DNA of 52,418 bases from an uncultured Acidobacteriaceae bacterium (lineage in GTDB: Bacteria; Acidobacteriota; Terriglobia; Terriglobales; Acidobacteriaceae): NCBI GenBank assembly GCA_903828675.1, contig CAIKND010000114.1, positions 1-52,418 of the forward strand, in the 5' to 3' direction. Below, one piece after another: positions 1 through 8,336 of the stretch. The notes under the pieces are model-generated. The model was not told the DNA's origin, made no database searches, and worked only from the letters and a program-made list of their open reading frames with translations. Every line of letters begins with the position of its first letter. Positions within the stretch are counted from its first letter, which is position 1. The translations under genes were made by a program, and so were the position numbers.

Positions 1-117
1 CGGCACATGGCCATCAATGCCATGCAAAAAGAGGGGTCCAAAGGTTCACTCCGAGGAAAACTCAAACGCGCCGGATGGAACGAGGACTTCCTCAGCCGGC
101 TATTGGAGATGTTTTGA
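1..117 (+). CDS. C-terminal end of an unidentified protein (partial)
   Basis: Frame 1 is open from the window edge to a TGA at 115-117. It encodes 38 residues that look protein-like: a basic, glycine/serine-containing stretch (KEGSKGSLRGKLKRAG) followed by WNEDFLSRLLEMF. The start and most of the gene lie outside the window, so no family can be assigned. The first palindromic repeat begins only 18 bases after the stop. Confidence 0.5.
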   Translation, partial: RHMAINAMQKEGSKGSLRGKLKRAGWNEDFLSRLLEMF

Positions 118-134
118 AATGCGTTTGCCCTGGG

Positions 135-185
135 GTGCCCCATCCTTCGCCTCTTCTCTGGCGAAGGGTGGGATCGAACAACACC
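135..185 (+). repeat. Palindromic repeat family A, copy 1
   Basis: The copy reads GTGCCCCATCC, a stem CTTCGCC, a short loop, GGCGAAG, then GGTGGGATCGAACAACAC. It lies between the upstream partial gene and the gene starting at 305. It shares the GTGCCCCATCC / GGGTGGGA frame and the distal CAACAC motif with the other copies. Confidence 0.85.
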
Positions 186-304
186 CAATCTCCAACCGTT
201 CCCCTCGCCCTACCGCCCACCCCCCAACCAAATCCCCCGAAAAGCCCCCAATTCACATTGTCTTTCCCGCGCCCATCGTGCAGAATAGCCGGAAAGGAGC
301 GCCC

Positions 305-1210
305 ATGCCTCTTCCCCGGGACATTGCAAACACCGGCGCGCGCCCACGCACCATCGCGGACGAACAGCAGCAAGGCGAACTCCAGGTCGCCTGGGGCCAC
401 GCCATGGGCCGCAACAATCGTGTCGCCAAGGTCTTCTGCTACCTCAGCGTCATGCGCGCCGTCGGTCTCATCCCCGCCAAGGCCCGAGTGGCCGTTTCAC
501 CCTCGGGCCTCCCCGTCCCGCAGGATTTCAATGCCGCCCAGGGAAACCAGGCCGCCCACTATCTCCCCGGCTTCGTGGCCATCAGTAAACCCACCGAAAA
601 TGAACTCCTTTACCTGTGGGACCTGGTCGCCGATGCCACCACCCGCGAAGACATCGTCGCCCTCTTCCGAGCCACGCAGGACCTGCCGCCCTCCTACAAT
701 CGCGCCGACAGCGCAGCCGAAGGCCGCGTACAACTCGGCCCTCCCGGCCTCAAGCAGTTCTTTCAGGAGTGCTGCCAGTATGTTGTGGATCAGGAACCGG
801 CCCACTCCCCCATTGCAGGCCGCGTGCTCGTTGTCATCGCGCGTCCGGTGGTCGCGGCAGCCTGGAGCCAATGGGCCAGGAAGAGCATCCTCGCCTACGA
901 GCGCGCCTCCGTCGGCAAAGACGCCCGCGTTGCCGATCATCGCCCCGCCGACGTACGCATGAAGCCTGTCACCGATCTAGCCCGCGGCAAGTTCCAGGAG
1001 TGGACTCCCGCCGACCTCAAAGCCCGCGTTCGCGACCTCGACCGCACTGTGCACGGCCGCAAAAATTCCGTTGGCGAGTTCCAGGACCAGGCCAGCTTTC
1101 TTCGCGCCTACGCCAACGTCACCAACGGAGAATTCCCGCTTTCCGAAGCCATCCTGAACCAGATTGAAGCCCGCTTCGGTCCCAAAATGCCGTCATGGTA
1201 CGAGAAATAG
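305..1210 (+). CDS. Hypothetical protein, 301 aa
   Basis: I do not recognise this protein. The frame is open further upstream, but that part runs through the palindromic repeat. The ATG at 305 has a clear ribosome binding site (GGAAAGGAG, about 6 bases upstream), so I use it. The product has no signal peptide or obvious membrane segment. It is a mixed, fairly polar protein with charged helical stretches near the N-terminus (DEQQQGELQVAWGHAMGRNN) and a basic region around residues 215-255, and ends in PSWYEK. High G/C at third codon positions over the whole length supports real coding. It stands alone between two repeats and a secreted hydrolase gene, so context gives no functional hint. Confidence 0.7.
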   Translation: MPLPRDIANTGARPRTIADEQQQGELQVAWGHAMGRNNRVAKVFCYLSVMRAVGLIPAKARVAVSPSGLPVPQDFNAAQGNQAAHYLPGFVAISKPTENELLYLWDLVADATTREDIVALFRATQDLPPSYNRADSAAEGRVQLGPPGLKQFFQECCQYVVDQEPAHSPIAGRVLVVIARPVVAAAWSQWARKSILAYERASVGKDARVADHRPADVRMKPVTDLARGKFQEWTPADLKARVRDLDRTVHGRKNSVGEFQDQASFLRAYANVTNGEFPLSEAILNQIEARFGPKMPSWYEK

Positions 1211-1372
1211 TTCTTCTCTTCGGTTGGATGTCGGATGCCCCGCATCTCTACCTTGAGAGGTGGGAGACAAGGAGCCTCCTTCGGCGGGAAACTCCTCCAG
1301 ATCAAGCGCTTCCGCCTGCGTGATAGACTTCGGTTGCGTTCGCTTAGTTTCAATCCGGAGGTCTTTCGTCTC

Positions 1373-2593
1373 ATGTTCAAACGCTGCCTTGCTCTCGTCG
1401 CCATCCCTGTTTTCCTCCTCGCATGCAGCGCTTCCGGCAGCGCCCAGGCCGCAAAGCACCCGCAATGGGTAGGCACGTGGGCCACTTCGCCCATGCTGGC
1501 CAACGGCGGTTTCGCCGTTCATCCCTTCGCGGCGGTCACTCTCCGTGAAATCGCCCACATCTCCAATGGCGGCGCTCAGCTCCGCGTCCGATTCACCAAC
1601 GAATTCGGCCTCGATCCGCTCACCATCAACGATGCCCATGTGGCCGTCAGCGGCGGCGGCTCCCAGATTAAAGAGGGCACGGATCATGCCATCACGTTCG
1701 ACGGCGGGCCCATCGTCAGAATCCCGCCCGGCGCGGCCATTTACTCTGATCCCGTCGCTCTCGCCGTCGAGCCGCTTTCCGATGTATCGGTCAGCTTCTA
1801 TCTGCCTTCGCAGGTCATGCGCGGCGAAACCTATCACGCCTTCGCCGATCAGGATAACTACGTCGCCGACGGAGATCTGTCCGCCGCCAGAGTCCTGCCT
1901 CAGGCCTCTCCCATCCAGTCCTGGTACTTTCTCGACGGCATCGATGTGCCCGCCGTTGAAGGCTCTCGCGCCATCGTCACCCTGGGCGATTCCATCACTG
2001 ACGGCGCTCATTCCACCCTCAACGCCAATCGCCGCTGGCCCGATGTGCTTGCCGCCCGCCTCAAGCAGGACCGCAATCTCGCCCAGGTTTCCGTGCTCAA
2101 TCAGGGCATCGGCGGCAATCGCGTACTCAATGACGTAGCCGGCCCCAGCGCCCTCGCCCGCTTCGACCGCGACGTGCTCTCGCAGAACGGGGTCCGTTAC
2201 TTGATCGTGCTCGAAAGCATCAACGACATCGGCCGTCTCGCCCGTCTTACTGCGCCTGAGGACGACATCACTGCGCAGCAACTTGAGCAGGGGCTAAAGC
2301 AGATTGCCGATGCGGCGCACCAGCACGGAATCAAGGTATTCGGCGCCACCCTCACGCCCTATGGTGGAGCGGCATACTCCTCCGACAAGGGCGAAAAAGT
2401 CCGCGAAGACGTCAACACCTGGATTCGCACCAGCGGCGTATTCGACGCCGTCATCGACTTCGACCAGATCACGCGCGACCCCGAAAGTCCCACGCGCTTC
2501 AACCCGCTGCACGATTCGGGTGATCATCTCCACCCAGGCGATGCCGGGTACAAAGCCATGGGGGAGGGAATCGATCTCAAGCTCTTCAACTAA
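1373..2593 (+). CDS. Secreted SGNH/GDSL-type hydrolase
   Basis: This is a predicted extracytoplasmic esterase or acylhydrolase of the SGNH superfamily, about 406 aa. The ATG at 1373 is preceded by GGAGG and gives a proper export signal (MFKRCLALVAIPVFLLACSA). Either Cys18 is a lipoprotein cysteine (LLAC) or cleavage follows SAQA. An upstream in-frame start would bury the signal. Block I is LGDSITDG with nucleophile Ser207, the glycine block is GIGGNR, the Asn block is ESINDIG, and the catalytic Asp384/His387 lie in GDHLHPGDAGY. The roughly 190 residues before the GDSL block form an extra beta-rich domain, as in arylesterase-like secreted SGNH proteins. The substrate is unknown; deacylation of polysaccharide is plausible. 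Confidence 0.88.
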   Translation: MFKRCLALVAIPVFLLACSASGSAQAAKHPQWVGTWATSPMLANGGFAVHPFAAVTLREIAHISNGGAQLRVRFTNEFGLDPLTINDAHVAVSGGGSQIKEGTDHAITFDGGPIVRIPPGAAIYSDPVALAVEPLSDVSVSFYLPSQVMRGETYHAFADQDNYVADGDLSAARVLPQASPIQSWYFLDGIDVPAVEGSRAIVTLGDSITDGAHSTLNANRRWPDVLAARLKQDRNLAQVSVLNQGIGGNRVLNDVAGPSALARFDRDVLSQNGVRYLIVLESINDIGRLARLTAPEDDITAQQLEQGLKQIADAAHQHGIKVFGATLTPYGGAAYSSDKGEKVREDVNTWIRTSGVFDAVIDFDQITRDPESPTRFNPLHDSGDHLHPGDAGYKAMGEGIDLKLFN

Positions 2594-2619
2594 AAATGCG
2601 GCAGCCAATTGCTGTTTGA

Positions 2620-2662
2620 GTGCCCCATCCATTCCCGCGTTTCTTGCTCGAATGGGTGGGAT
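2620..2662 (+). repeat. Palindromic repeat family A, copy 2
   Basis: GTGCCCCATCCATTCCCGC is followed by a loop, CGAATGGGTGGGATG. The stem is imperfect. It lies 26 bases after the SGNH stop. The rest of the 309-base gap (2594-2902) holds no gene that I can see. Confidence 0.75.
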
Positions 2663-2902
2663 GAAGATGAAGTTGTTTTCTTGCCGGATCAAAAATAGCC
2701 CCGCTGGCTCAGCCCGGCACTTCATGCGCACTTATGCAGAGGAATTTGCTCCTATAAAATCCAACATCGGCATTCTTCGCTGCCGCTTCTCGTGATCCCA
2801 ACTCCGTGATCAGTCGAGCCTTCCCTCAATCAACGATTGACAGAACTAATTGAGCGCGCTCAATATCCTCAGTGGTCAATTCTGGGTGAGGTTGAACACG
2901 GC

Positions 2903-4459
2903 ATGAATTCCAAGCCAGGTGTCGCTGCCTTAAACCGCTTGCATCAGTTGTCCTGGGAATATGCCCGGGATGCCATCGTCGTCGCAGAACTCGAGTCAGG
3001 ATTGCTCGTGGATTTGAATCCCGCGGCGGAAGCTTTGACCGGGTTCACCCGCCAGGAAATCTTCGGCAGGCATTTCACCATGCTTCACCCCGAGTCCGAG
3101 CGTGCGTCCATGCTGCTGGAATTTCAAAAGAACTCTGAGCGCAAAGGTCTGCTCCGGGCCTTTCATCTGCTCAAAAAGGACGGATGTAGCGTCCCCGTTG
3201 AAATCTCCACGTCAGCCCCATTCGAGTCTGGCGGGAAAATGCTCACCATAGGGGTTTTTCGCGACATCTCCCAGGCTGAAGAGCGCGAGCACCAACTGTC
3301 CACCCGGAATTGGGCGCTCGCGGCCTATGCCGGTGCAGCTTTGGCCCTCGGTCAATCCCGCTCCTCTGAGTCCCTCTTGCAAGCCATCTGCAAGGCCATA
3401 ACGCAGGACTCCGGATACCTCCTGGCCTGGGTCGGAATGGCCGAAGATGGTCCGGAAAAGCGACTTCAAATCCTCGCCTCGGCAGGCAAAGCGCGCAGCT
3501 ATCTTGACGGCCTCGCCCTGAGTTGGTCAGACGACGATCCATCGGGACTCGGTCCCGCCGCCACCTGCATTCGCACCGCCACCATGCAGCTTATGCAGGA
3601 CTACCAGTCCAGCGCAATCCTCCCGGAGTGGCTTGAGCGCGCCCGTCAACTGGGCATTCGTTCCAGCGTTTGTATTCCCATCTCCATCCAGGCTGGCTGG
3701 CGCGGAGCCTTGGTCATCTATTCCGCGCACCCCAGCGCCTTCCCCCCCGCGGCCATCCAGGTATTCCAGGACCTCGCCGGGCAAATCTGCCATGGCGTCC
3801 ATGCTCTCGATCGGGAAAAGCACCTGGCCGAGGAGCGCCGTTTGCTCGCAAAGTCTGAAAAGCAGCTGATCCAGGCCCTTTCCGCTATGGTTGCCCCTAT
3901 CATTACCGCCATGGAGCTCCGCGATCCCTACACTGCTGGCCACCAGAGCCGCACCGCCGATATCGCTTGCGCCATCGGCGCCGAAATGGGATGGTCAGAG
4001 GACCGCTTGCGCGGACTCCACGTTGCCGCCCAGGTTCATGACATCGGAAAAATCTCCGTCCCCGCCGAGTTCCTCACCAAACCCTCCAAACTCACCCAGG
4101 CCGAGCAGGAACTCATCAACGGACATCCCGAGACAGGGTTCACCATCCTCAAAGACATTTGGTTCCCGTGGCCTATTGCCGATACTGTCCGCCAGCATCA
4201 CGAAAGAATCGACGGCTCTGGATATCCTCTCGGCCTCAAGGGCAACGCCATCCTTCCTGAAGCCCGGGTGCTCGCCGTCGCGGATACCGTCGAGGCCATG
4301 TCGTCCTACCGCTCCTATCGCCCCGCTCGGCCTATAGATTCAGTTCTCCAGGAGATTGAAGAATTGGCGGGCCGCTCTTTGGATCCTGACGTTGTTGGCG
4401 TCTGCGTCTCCCTCTTCCGTGAAAAGAACTTTGTCTTGCCGCGCGTGGTCCTTCATTGA
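2903..4459 (+). CDS. PAS-GAF-HD-GYP protein (predicted c-di-GMP phosphodiesterase), copy 1
   Basis: This 518-aa protein has no signal peptide or membrane segment. It carries a PAS sensor domain (about residues 14-125), a GAF domain (about 145-310) with the typical LAWVGMAED motif, a short coiled linker, and an HD-GYP domain (about 335-510). The phosphodiesterase signatures are intact: HDIGK with His379-Asp380 and HHERIDGSGYP with GYP at 440-442. HD-GYP proteins degrade cyclic di-GMP, so this is likely a sensory regulator of its level. The ATG at 2903 is chosen because it aligns with the start of the paralogue just downstream; a weak TTG start 22 codons earlier is possible. No GGDEF domain is present. 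The signals sensed by PAS and GAF cannot be read from the sequence. Confidence 0.9.
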   Translation: MNSKPGVAALNRLHQLSWEYARDAIVVAELESGLLVDLNPAAEALTGFTRQEIFGRHFTMLHPESERASMLLEFQKNSERKGLLRAFHLLKKDGCSVPVEISTSAPFESGGKMLTIGVFRDISQAEEREHQLSTRNWALAAYAGAALALGQSRSSESLLQAICKAITQDSGYLLAWVGMAEDGPEKRLQILASAGKARSYLDGLALSWSDDDPSGLGPAATCIRTATMQLMQDYQSSAILPEWLERARQLGIRSSVCIPISIQAGWRGALVIYSAHPSAFPPAAIQVFQDLAGQICHGVHALDREKHLAEERRLLAKSEKQLIQALSAMVAPIITAMELRDPYTAGHQSRTADIACAIGAEMGWSEDRLRGLHVAAQVHDIGKISVPAEFLTKPSKLTQAEQELINGHPETGFTILKDIWFPWPIADTVRQHHERIDGSGYPLGLKGNAILPEARVLAVADTVEAMSSYRSYRPARPIDSVLQEIEELAGRSLDPDVVGVCVSLFREKNFVLPRVVLH

Positions 4460-4589
4460 TCCCACATTTGACGGCACATAGCCCTGAGCCGCCCGGCACT
4501 TTCGTGAAATATCCCAAAGTGCCATTGCTGGCCGTGCGCGACTCCCTGTACCATCCCACTCATCCAATTCCTCGCGGAATTGAGGCACT

Positions 4590-6149
4590 ATGAGCGACCA
4601 AACGTCCAACGCCACGCATCTCGGCCGTCTTCTGGGGTTGGGCTGGGATTGTGCCCGGGACGCCATGTTTGTGGCCGACTGCAGAACCGGTCTTCTGGTG
4701 GGTGCCAACCCGGCAGCATCGAAAGCCACTGGTTACAGCCGTCAGGAACTTATCGGCATGCATCAGAGCCAGTTGCATCCCGAAGCCGAGCGCGAGCGCG
4801 TTCAAGTGGTATTCCGGCAGGCTGCCGCGACATCGGGAATCTTCGAGGGCTTTCACCTCCTCAATAGAGATGGCCGGGCGCTCCCCGTTTCGATTTCAAC
4901 TTCTGACCCTTTCAAAACCGAGGGCCGCCTCCTCATCATCGGCGTCTTCCGCGATGTCAGCGATCTCGTGGAACGTGAAAATCGCCTCACCATTAAAAGG
5001 TGGGCCTTGCGCGCTTATGCCGAAGCCGCATCGGCCCTGGGCCGCGCTCATTCCTCTTCGGGCCTCGTTCAGGAAATCTGTGATGCCATTACGCGCGAAT
5101 CGATTTTTGTGCTGGCTTGGGTTGGGTTTGCCGATTCCACCCCGGAGAAACGGGTTCGAATCGCCGGAGCCGCCGGCCCTGCCATCCACTACCTCGACGA
5201 CCTCGAAATCAGTTGGTCTGCCGACAAGCAAACGGGGCAAGGTCCAACCGGCATCGCATTCCGCACCAATACAGTGCAAGTCCTTGAAGACACTGAGACT
5301 GGTCAGAACTTCAAACCCTGGCGCGATCGTGCAAGACAGTTCGGCATACGTTCCTCGCTGTCGGTCCCTTTTGTTGTCGAGGATGATAAGCGCGGCATTC
5401 TGATGGTCTATGCATCTCAGCCTCATGCTTTCGGCCCTATCGTGGTCGATGCTTTCACACACCTCGCCGCGGAGATTGGCATTGGCCTCCATGCTCTTAA
5501 TCGCGAGGAAACTCTTGAGAATGAGCGGATAAGGCGTGAGGAGGCCCAAAGAGAGCTTACCGGCGCCCTGTCGGCTGTCGTCGGGGCCATTGCCACCGCC
5601 TTCGAAATGCGCGACCCCTATACCGCCGGCCATCAAACCAGGGCTGCGGACATCGCTTGTGCGATTGCAACAGAGATGGGCTGGACTGAAGATCGCATTC
5701 AGGCTTTGCGCATGGCCACGTTGGTTCACGATGTCGGGAAGATCTCCATCCCCGCTGAAATTCTCTCCAAACCAACGCGCTTAAGCCAGCCGGAGTGGAC
5801 CTTAATCCGGACTCATCCTGAGACAGGCTACTCCATTCTCAAAGACGTTCCCTTCCGCTGGCCCATCGCCGAGACCGTACGCCAACATCACGAGCGTCTC
5901 GATGGCTCAGGCTATCCAAGGGGGCTCAAGGGTAATGAGATATTGCCTGGAGCCAGGATTCTGGCGGTCGCCGATATTGTGGAATCCATGGCTTCCAGAC
6001 GCCCCTACCGGCCTGCGCTTGGCCTTGCTTCAGCGTTAGCTGAAATCGAAAGACAGGCCGGAACCCTTCTTGACCCCGAGGTGGTCCGCATCTGCCTCTC
6101 CCTTTTTCGAGAGAGAGGCTTTACTGTCACCGGATGGAATGTGCGCTGA
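4590..6149 (+). CDS. PAS-GAF-HD-GYP protein (predicted c-di-GMP phosphodiesterase), copy 2
   Basis: This 519-aa protein is a tandem paralogue of the preceding gene with the same domain order: PAS (14-125), GAF (145-315, LAWVGFAD), HD-GYP (335-510). Both catalytic motifs are present: HDVGK with His380-Asp381 and HHERLDGSGYP with GYP at 441-443. The ATG at 4590 has a GAGG ribosome binding site 4 bases upstream. The 130-base gap from copy 1 would allow either co-transcription or a separate promoter. Long stretches are shared with copy 1, for example DPYTAGHQ and the region around FPWPIADTVRQHHER versus FRWPIAETVRQHHER, so the pair arose by gene duplication. Differences cluster in PAS and GAF, suggesting different inputs with one output. 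Confidence 0.9.
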   Translation: MSDQTSNATHLGRLLGLGWDCARDAMFVADCRTGLLVGANPAASKATGYSRQELIGMHQSQLHPEAERERVQVVFRQAAATSGIFEGFHLLNRDGRALPVSISTSDPFKTEGRLLIIGVFRDVSDLVERENRLTIKRWALRAYAEAASALGRAHSSSGLVQEICDAITRESIFVLAWVGFADSTPEKRVRIAGAAGPAIHYLDDLEISWSADKQTGQGPTGIAFRTNTVQVLEDTETGQNFKPWRDRARQFGIRSSLSVPFVVEDDKRGILMVYASQPHAFGPIVVDAFTHLAAEIGIGLHALNREETLENERIRREEAQRELTGALSAVVGAIATAFEMRDPYTAGHQTRAADIACAIATEMGWTEDRIQALRMATLVHDVGKISIPAEILSKPTRLSQPEWTLIRTHPETGYSILKDVPFRWPIAETVRQHHERLDGSGYPRGLKGNEILPGARILAVADIVESMASRRPYRPALGLASALAEIERQAGTLLDPEVVRICLSLFRERGFTVTGWNVR

Positions 6150-6177
6150 TCAAGCGCCGAATTCTCGCTGCACAAAA

Positions 6178-6205
6178 GGCGCTGCCGGAGTCATCCGGCA
6201 GCGCC
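6178..6205. terminator. Hairpin between convergent genes
   Basis: A perfect 12-bp inverted repeat (GGCGCTGCCGGA, loop GTCA, TCCGGCAGCGCC) lies 29 bases after the HD-GYP stop and 57 bases before the end of the convergent PDZ gene. A short T run follows about 12 bases later at 6217-6222. It probably terminates transcription from the plus side and may serve both directions. Confidence 0.75.
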
Positions 6206-6262
6206 CTTGCGGAACATTTTTAACAAGCCTGTAATCTCATCGGCGGGAATCCAGGCAATTCT

Positions 6263-7171
6263 CTAAACGCTATTACCAAGCCCCTGAGCCTTCAGTTCCC
6301 CTTGGTGCCGCTTTGAATCCACCTGCAACGTCACCGTCTGCTGCTTCTTGTCGCGCAGTATCGTCACCTGCACCGCCTTGCCTTGGTTGGCGCGCAGCGC
6401 ACGGTCCCACCCCGCTACGTTCGTAACCGCCTCGGAACCCACTTTCAGAATCACATCGAACGCCTTCAGCCCCGCCAGCGCCGCCTCACTCTTGTGCGCC
6501 ACCTGTTTCACCATCAGGCCGTTCGGTATGCCCAGGTACTCCGCCATCTGCGACGTCAGCGGCTCCACCAGCGCGCCAACATTCAGGCTGCTGCCAAAGA
6601 ACGGCAGATGAAACCCTCCGCCCCCGACCGGCGCATCGCCGCCGTTCCCGCCTGACAGAATCCCCATGCCCGGAACCGGCGTAAACACGTCCCCACCTTT
6701 GTCAATCTTGTTCCAGACGTCGTGCTCCATCGCCTTGCGGTCCGCCAGTTCCACAGCCAGTGTCTGAATGTTGCCGTCGCGGCTGATCTCGATGCTTACC
6801 TTCCGTCCCGCCGGAATCTCCTTCAGCAACTTCCGCAGTTGCTCGGCTCCGTCCACGTTCTGGCCGTTCAGTTGCAGAACCACGTCGTTGACCTTCAGTC
6901 CCATCTGGCCCGCCGGTGCATCGTGGTCGATCAGAGTAATCACCGCGCCGCGCACCTCTTTCAGCTTCAGCGTCTGAGCCTTCTCCGTGTCCACGTCCGC
7001 CAGGTCCACACCCAGGTAGCCCTGCGAGTTGGTCAGCGAAAGCAGCGCGCTTGCCTCCCGCAGCATCCGGGCAATGTCCATCCCTTGCGCCCGGGCCGCT
7101 TGCGGCGTCAACCCCGCGCACAACAGCGCCGCCAAACCGAAATTCCAGTACGGCCTCGAAAAGTACTTCAT
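6263..7171 (-). CDS. Periplasmic protein with two PDZ domains
   Basis: The 302-aa product starts with a signal peptide (MKYFSRPYWNFGLAALLCAG, cleavage near ARAQG). A first PDZ domain covers about residues 53-145, starting GYLGVDLADV and including APAGQMGLKVNDVVLQLNG. A second, more diverged one covers about 205-290 (KSEAALAGLKAFDVILKVG). No serine-protease domain precedes them, unlike DegP/HtrA, so it is probably a peptide-binding or scaffold protein. A GGAG ribosome binding site lies about 8 bases before the ATG. It is the last gene of an ECF sigma / anti-sigma / PDZ set on the minus strand and lies 78 bases after the anti-sigma gene, which suggests a role in sensing envelope state, but this is inference. 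Confidence 0.82.
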   Translation of the reverse strand: MKYFSRPYWNFGLAALLCAGLTPQAARAQGMDIARMLREASALLSLTNSQGYLGVDLADVDTEKAQTLKLKEVRGAVITLIDHDAPAGQMGLKVNDVVLQLNGQNVDGAEQLRKLLKEIPAGRKVSIEISRDGNIQTLAVELADRKAMEHDVWNKIDKGGDVFTPVPGMGILSGGNGGDAPVGGGGFHLPFFGSSLNVGALVEPLTSQMAEYLGIPNGLMVKQVAHKSEAALAGLKAFDVILKVGSEAVTNVAGWDRALRANQGKAVQVTILRDKKQQTVTLQVDSKRHQGELKAQGLGNSV

Positions 7172-7249
7172 TTCTTCTTCTCCAGCGTGCTTCTTTCCCC
7201 GGCTCCGCGCTCTCTTCTGACGGCACGATCTCCAAAAGGTAAGACGGTG

Positions 7250-8257
7250 TTATTGAATCTCTGGCACCCGGCTCAATACCTGCCGGGAAGCATTCCGGAT
7301 ATAGGGGTTCTCGTCCGTCGTTGAAACCGAATACAGAACCTGCCGCACGCTGGTATCGCCTTCCACCGGCTCCAGCAGGTTGATTGACGCCGTTCGAATC
7401 CGCGGGTCCGAGTCGTTCAACAGAGCCTCCAGCACGGCATTACGCACCCGCACATCCTCTGCCACATAGGGCTCCAGCCCTTCCAGCGCCTTCTTGCGCA
7501 CCCCGGCATTCTTGTCGTAGCGCAGCGCCACCATCAGCGCATCCCGTATCCCCGCCGCCTGGCAACTGTGTCCCGCCTTGCACTCGGCCGCCAGCAGGCC
7601 CACGGAGTTGTCGCGCACCCCGGCTGAAGACGAGTTCTCGCTCGCCAGCATCAGCAACTGCCGAATCGCCGGATCAGACAGGGAACCCTTCACCCGCTCC
7701 GGAACCAGCTCGTTGTAACTCACTTCCACGATTTCGCTGTTCGGTTGCCGAACCACGCTGGAGATACTTGCCACGTTCGCGATCTCCGGCCCTGAAGTGG
7801 TTGGCCCCTGTAACTTGGTCGCCGGGGATCCAGCCGGAACCTGTGCCGCCGTCTGCACTGCGCTTGCCGCATGAGCGGCCCGGTTCTGCGCAACCTCGTA
7901 GCCGCCCAGCCCGCCCGCTCCCACACCAACTGCCAGCAGCAGGCCCGCCGCTACCGGCGCCGTCTGCAAGCTGGCAAAGTTGTTTAGAATCCGCTGTCCC
8001 AGCCGTTCATACCAGTGCATCGGCGGCAGCGCGTCCAGGGCTTCGTCCAGGCGCAATCGCGAGCGTGCCACCAGGTTCGCTCCGGGCTCTTCCACGGGAT
8101 GCGCTCCGGCCAGCACCTTCAGCGCCAGCAGCTGCTCCCGCTCCTTTTGGCACTCTGCACAGCCGTCAACGTGCCGATCGAGCTCGTGCACATTCTCGTC
8201 CGGCAGCTCCCCATAAGCAGCCATCACGATTCGTTCGTGTGCTAATTGGCAATTCAT
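7250..8257 (-). CDS. Zinc-finger transmembrane anti-sigma factor with HEAT repeats
   Basis: This 335-aa protein begins with a zf-HC2/ZAS-type zinc-binding motif: Cys3, His29, Cys33 and Cys36 (HVDGCAEC), the hallmark of anti-sigma factors that hold ECF sigma factors. One membrane segment follows at about residues 100-122 (LLLAVGVGAGGLGGYEV). After a linker, the C-terminal part (about 195-335) is a run of helical pairs of HEAT type, for example AGVRKKALEGLEPYV, DPRIRTASINLLEPV and NPYIRNASRQVLSRV. The predicted topology is a cytoplasmic zinc domain and periplasmic HEAT repeats. It lies 79 bases after the ECF sigma gene on the same strand, its likely partner. How release of sigma is triggered is not visible; no RseP or regulated protease gene is nearby. 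Confidence 0.85.
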   Translation of the reverse strand: MNCQLAHERIVMAAYGELPDENVHELDRHVDGCAECQKEREQLLALKVLAGAHPVEEPGANLVARSRLRLDEALDALPPMHWYERLGQRILNNFASLQTAPVAAGLLLAVGVGAGGLGGYEVAQNRAAHAASAVQTAAQVPAGSPATKLQGPTTSGPEIANVASISSVVRQPNSEIVEVSYNELVPERVKGSLSDPAIRQLLMLASENSSSAGVRDNSVGLLAAECKAGHSCQAAGIRDALMVALRYDKNAGVRKKALEGLEPYVAEDVRVRNAVLEALLNDSDPRIRTASINLLEPVEGDTSVRQVLYSVSTTDENPYIRNASRQVLSRVPEIQ

Positions 8258-8336
8258 CGCTACGTCCTTCCAGCCTCAAATGACTCCATTACGCCCCAAA
8301 TATCCGCATCCCATTCGGGAATTGCAAGGGCCCGTC

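Noticed and set aside
17..304. N-terminal extension of the 305-1210 protein
   Set aside because: It runs through a repeat and Pro-rich non-conserved-looking sequence, while 305 has a strong ribosome binding site.
1193..2281. Open frame of 362 codons antisense to the first SGNH hydrolase
   Set aside because: Covers the catalytic blocks of the real gene in reverse and has no recognisable domain.
6263..7171. DegP/HtrA protease
   Set aside because: Two PDZ domains are present but no trypsin-like domain or GNSGG motif.
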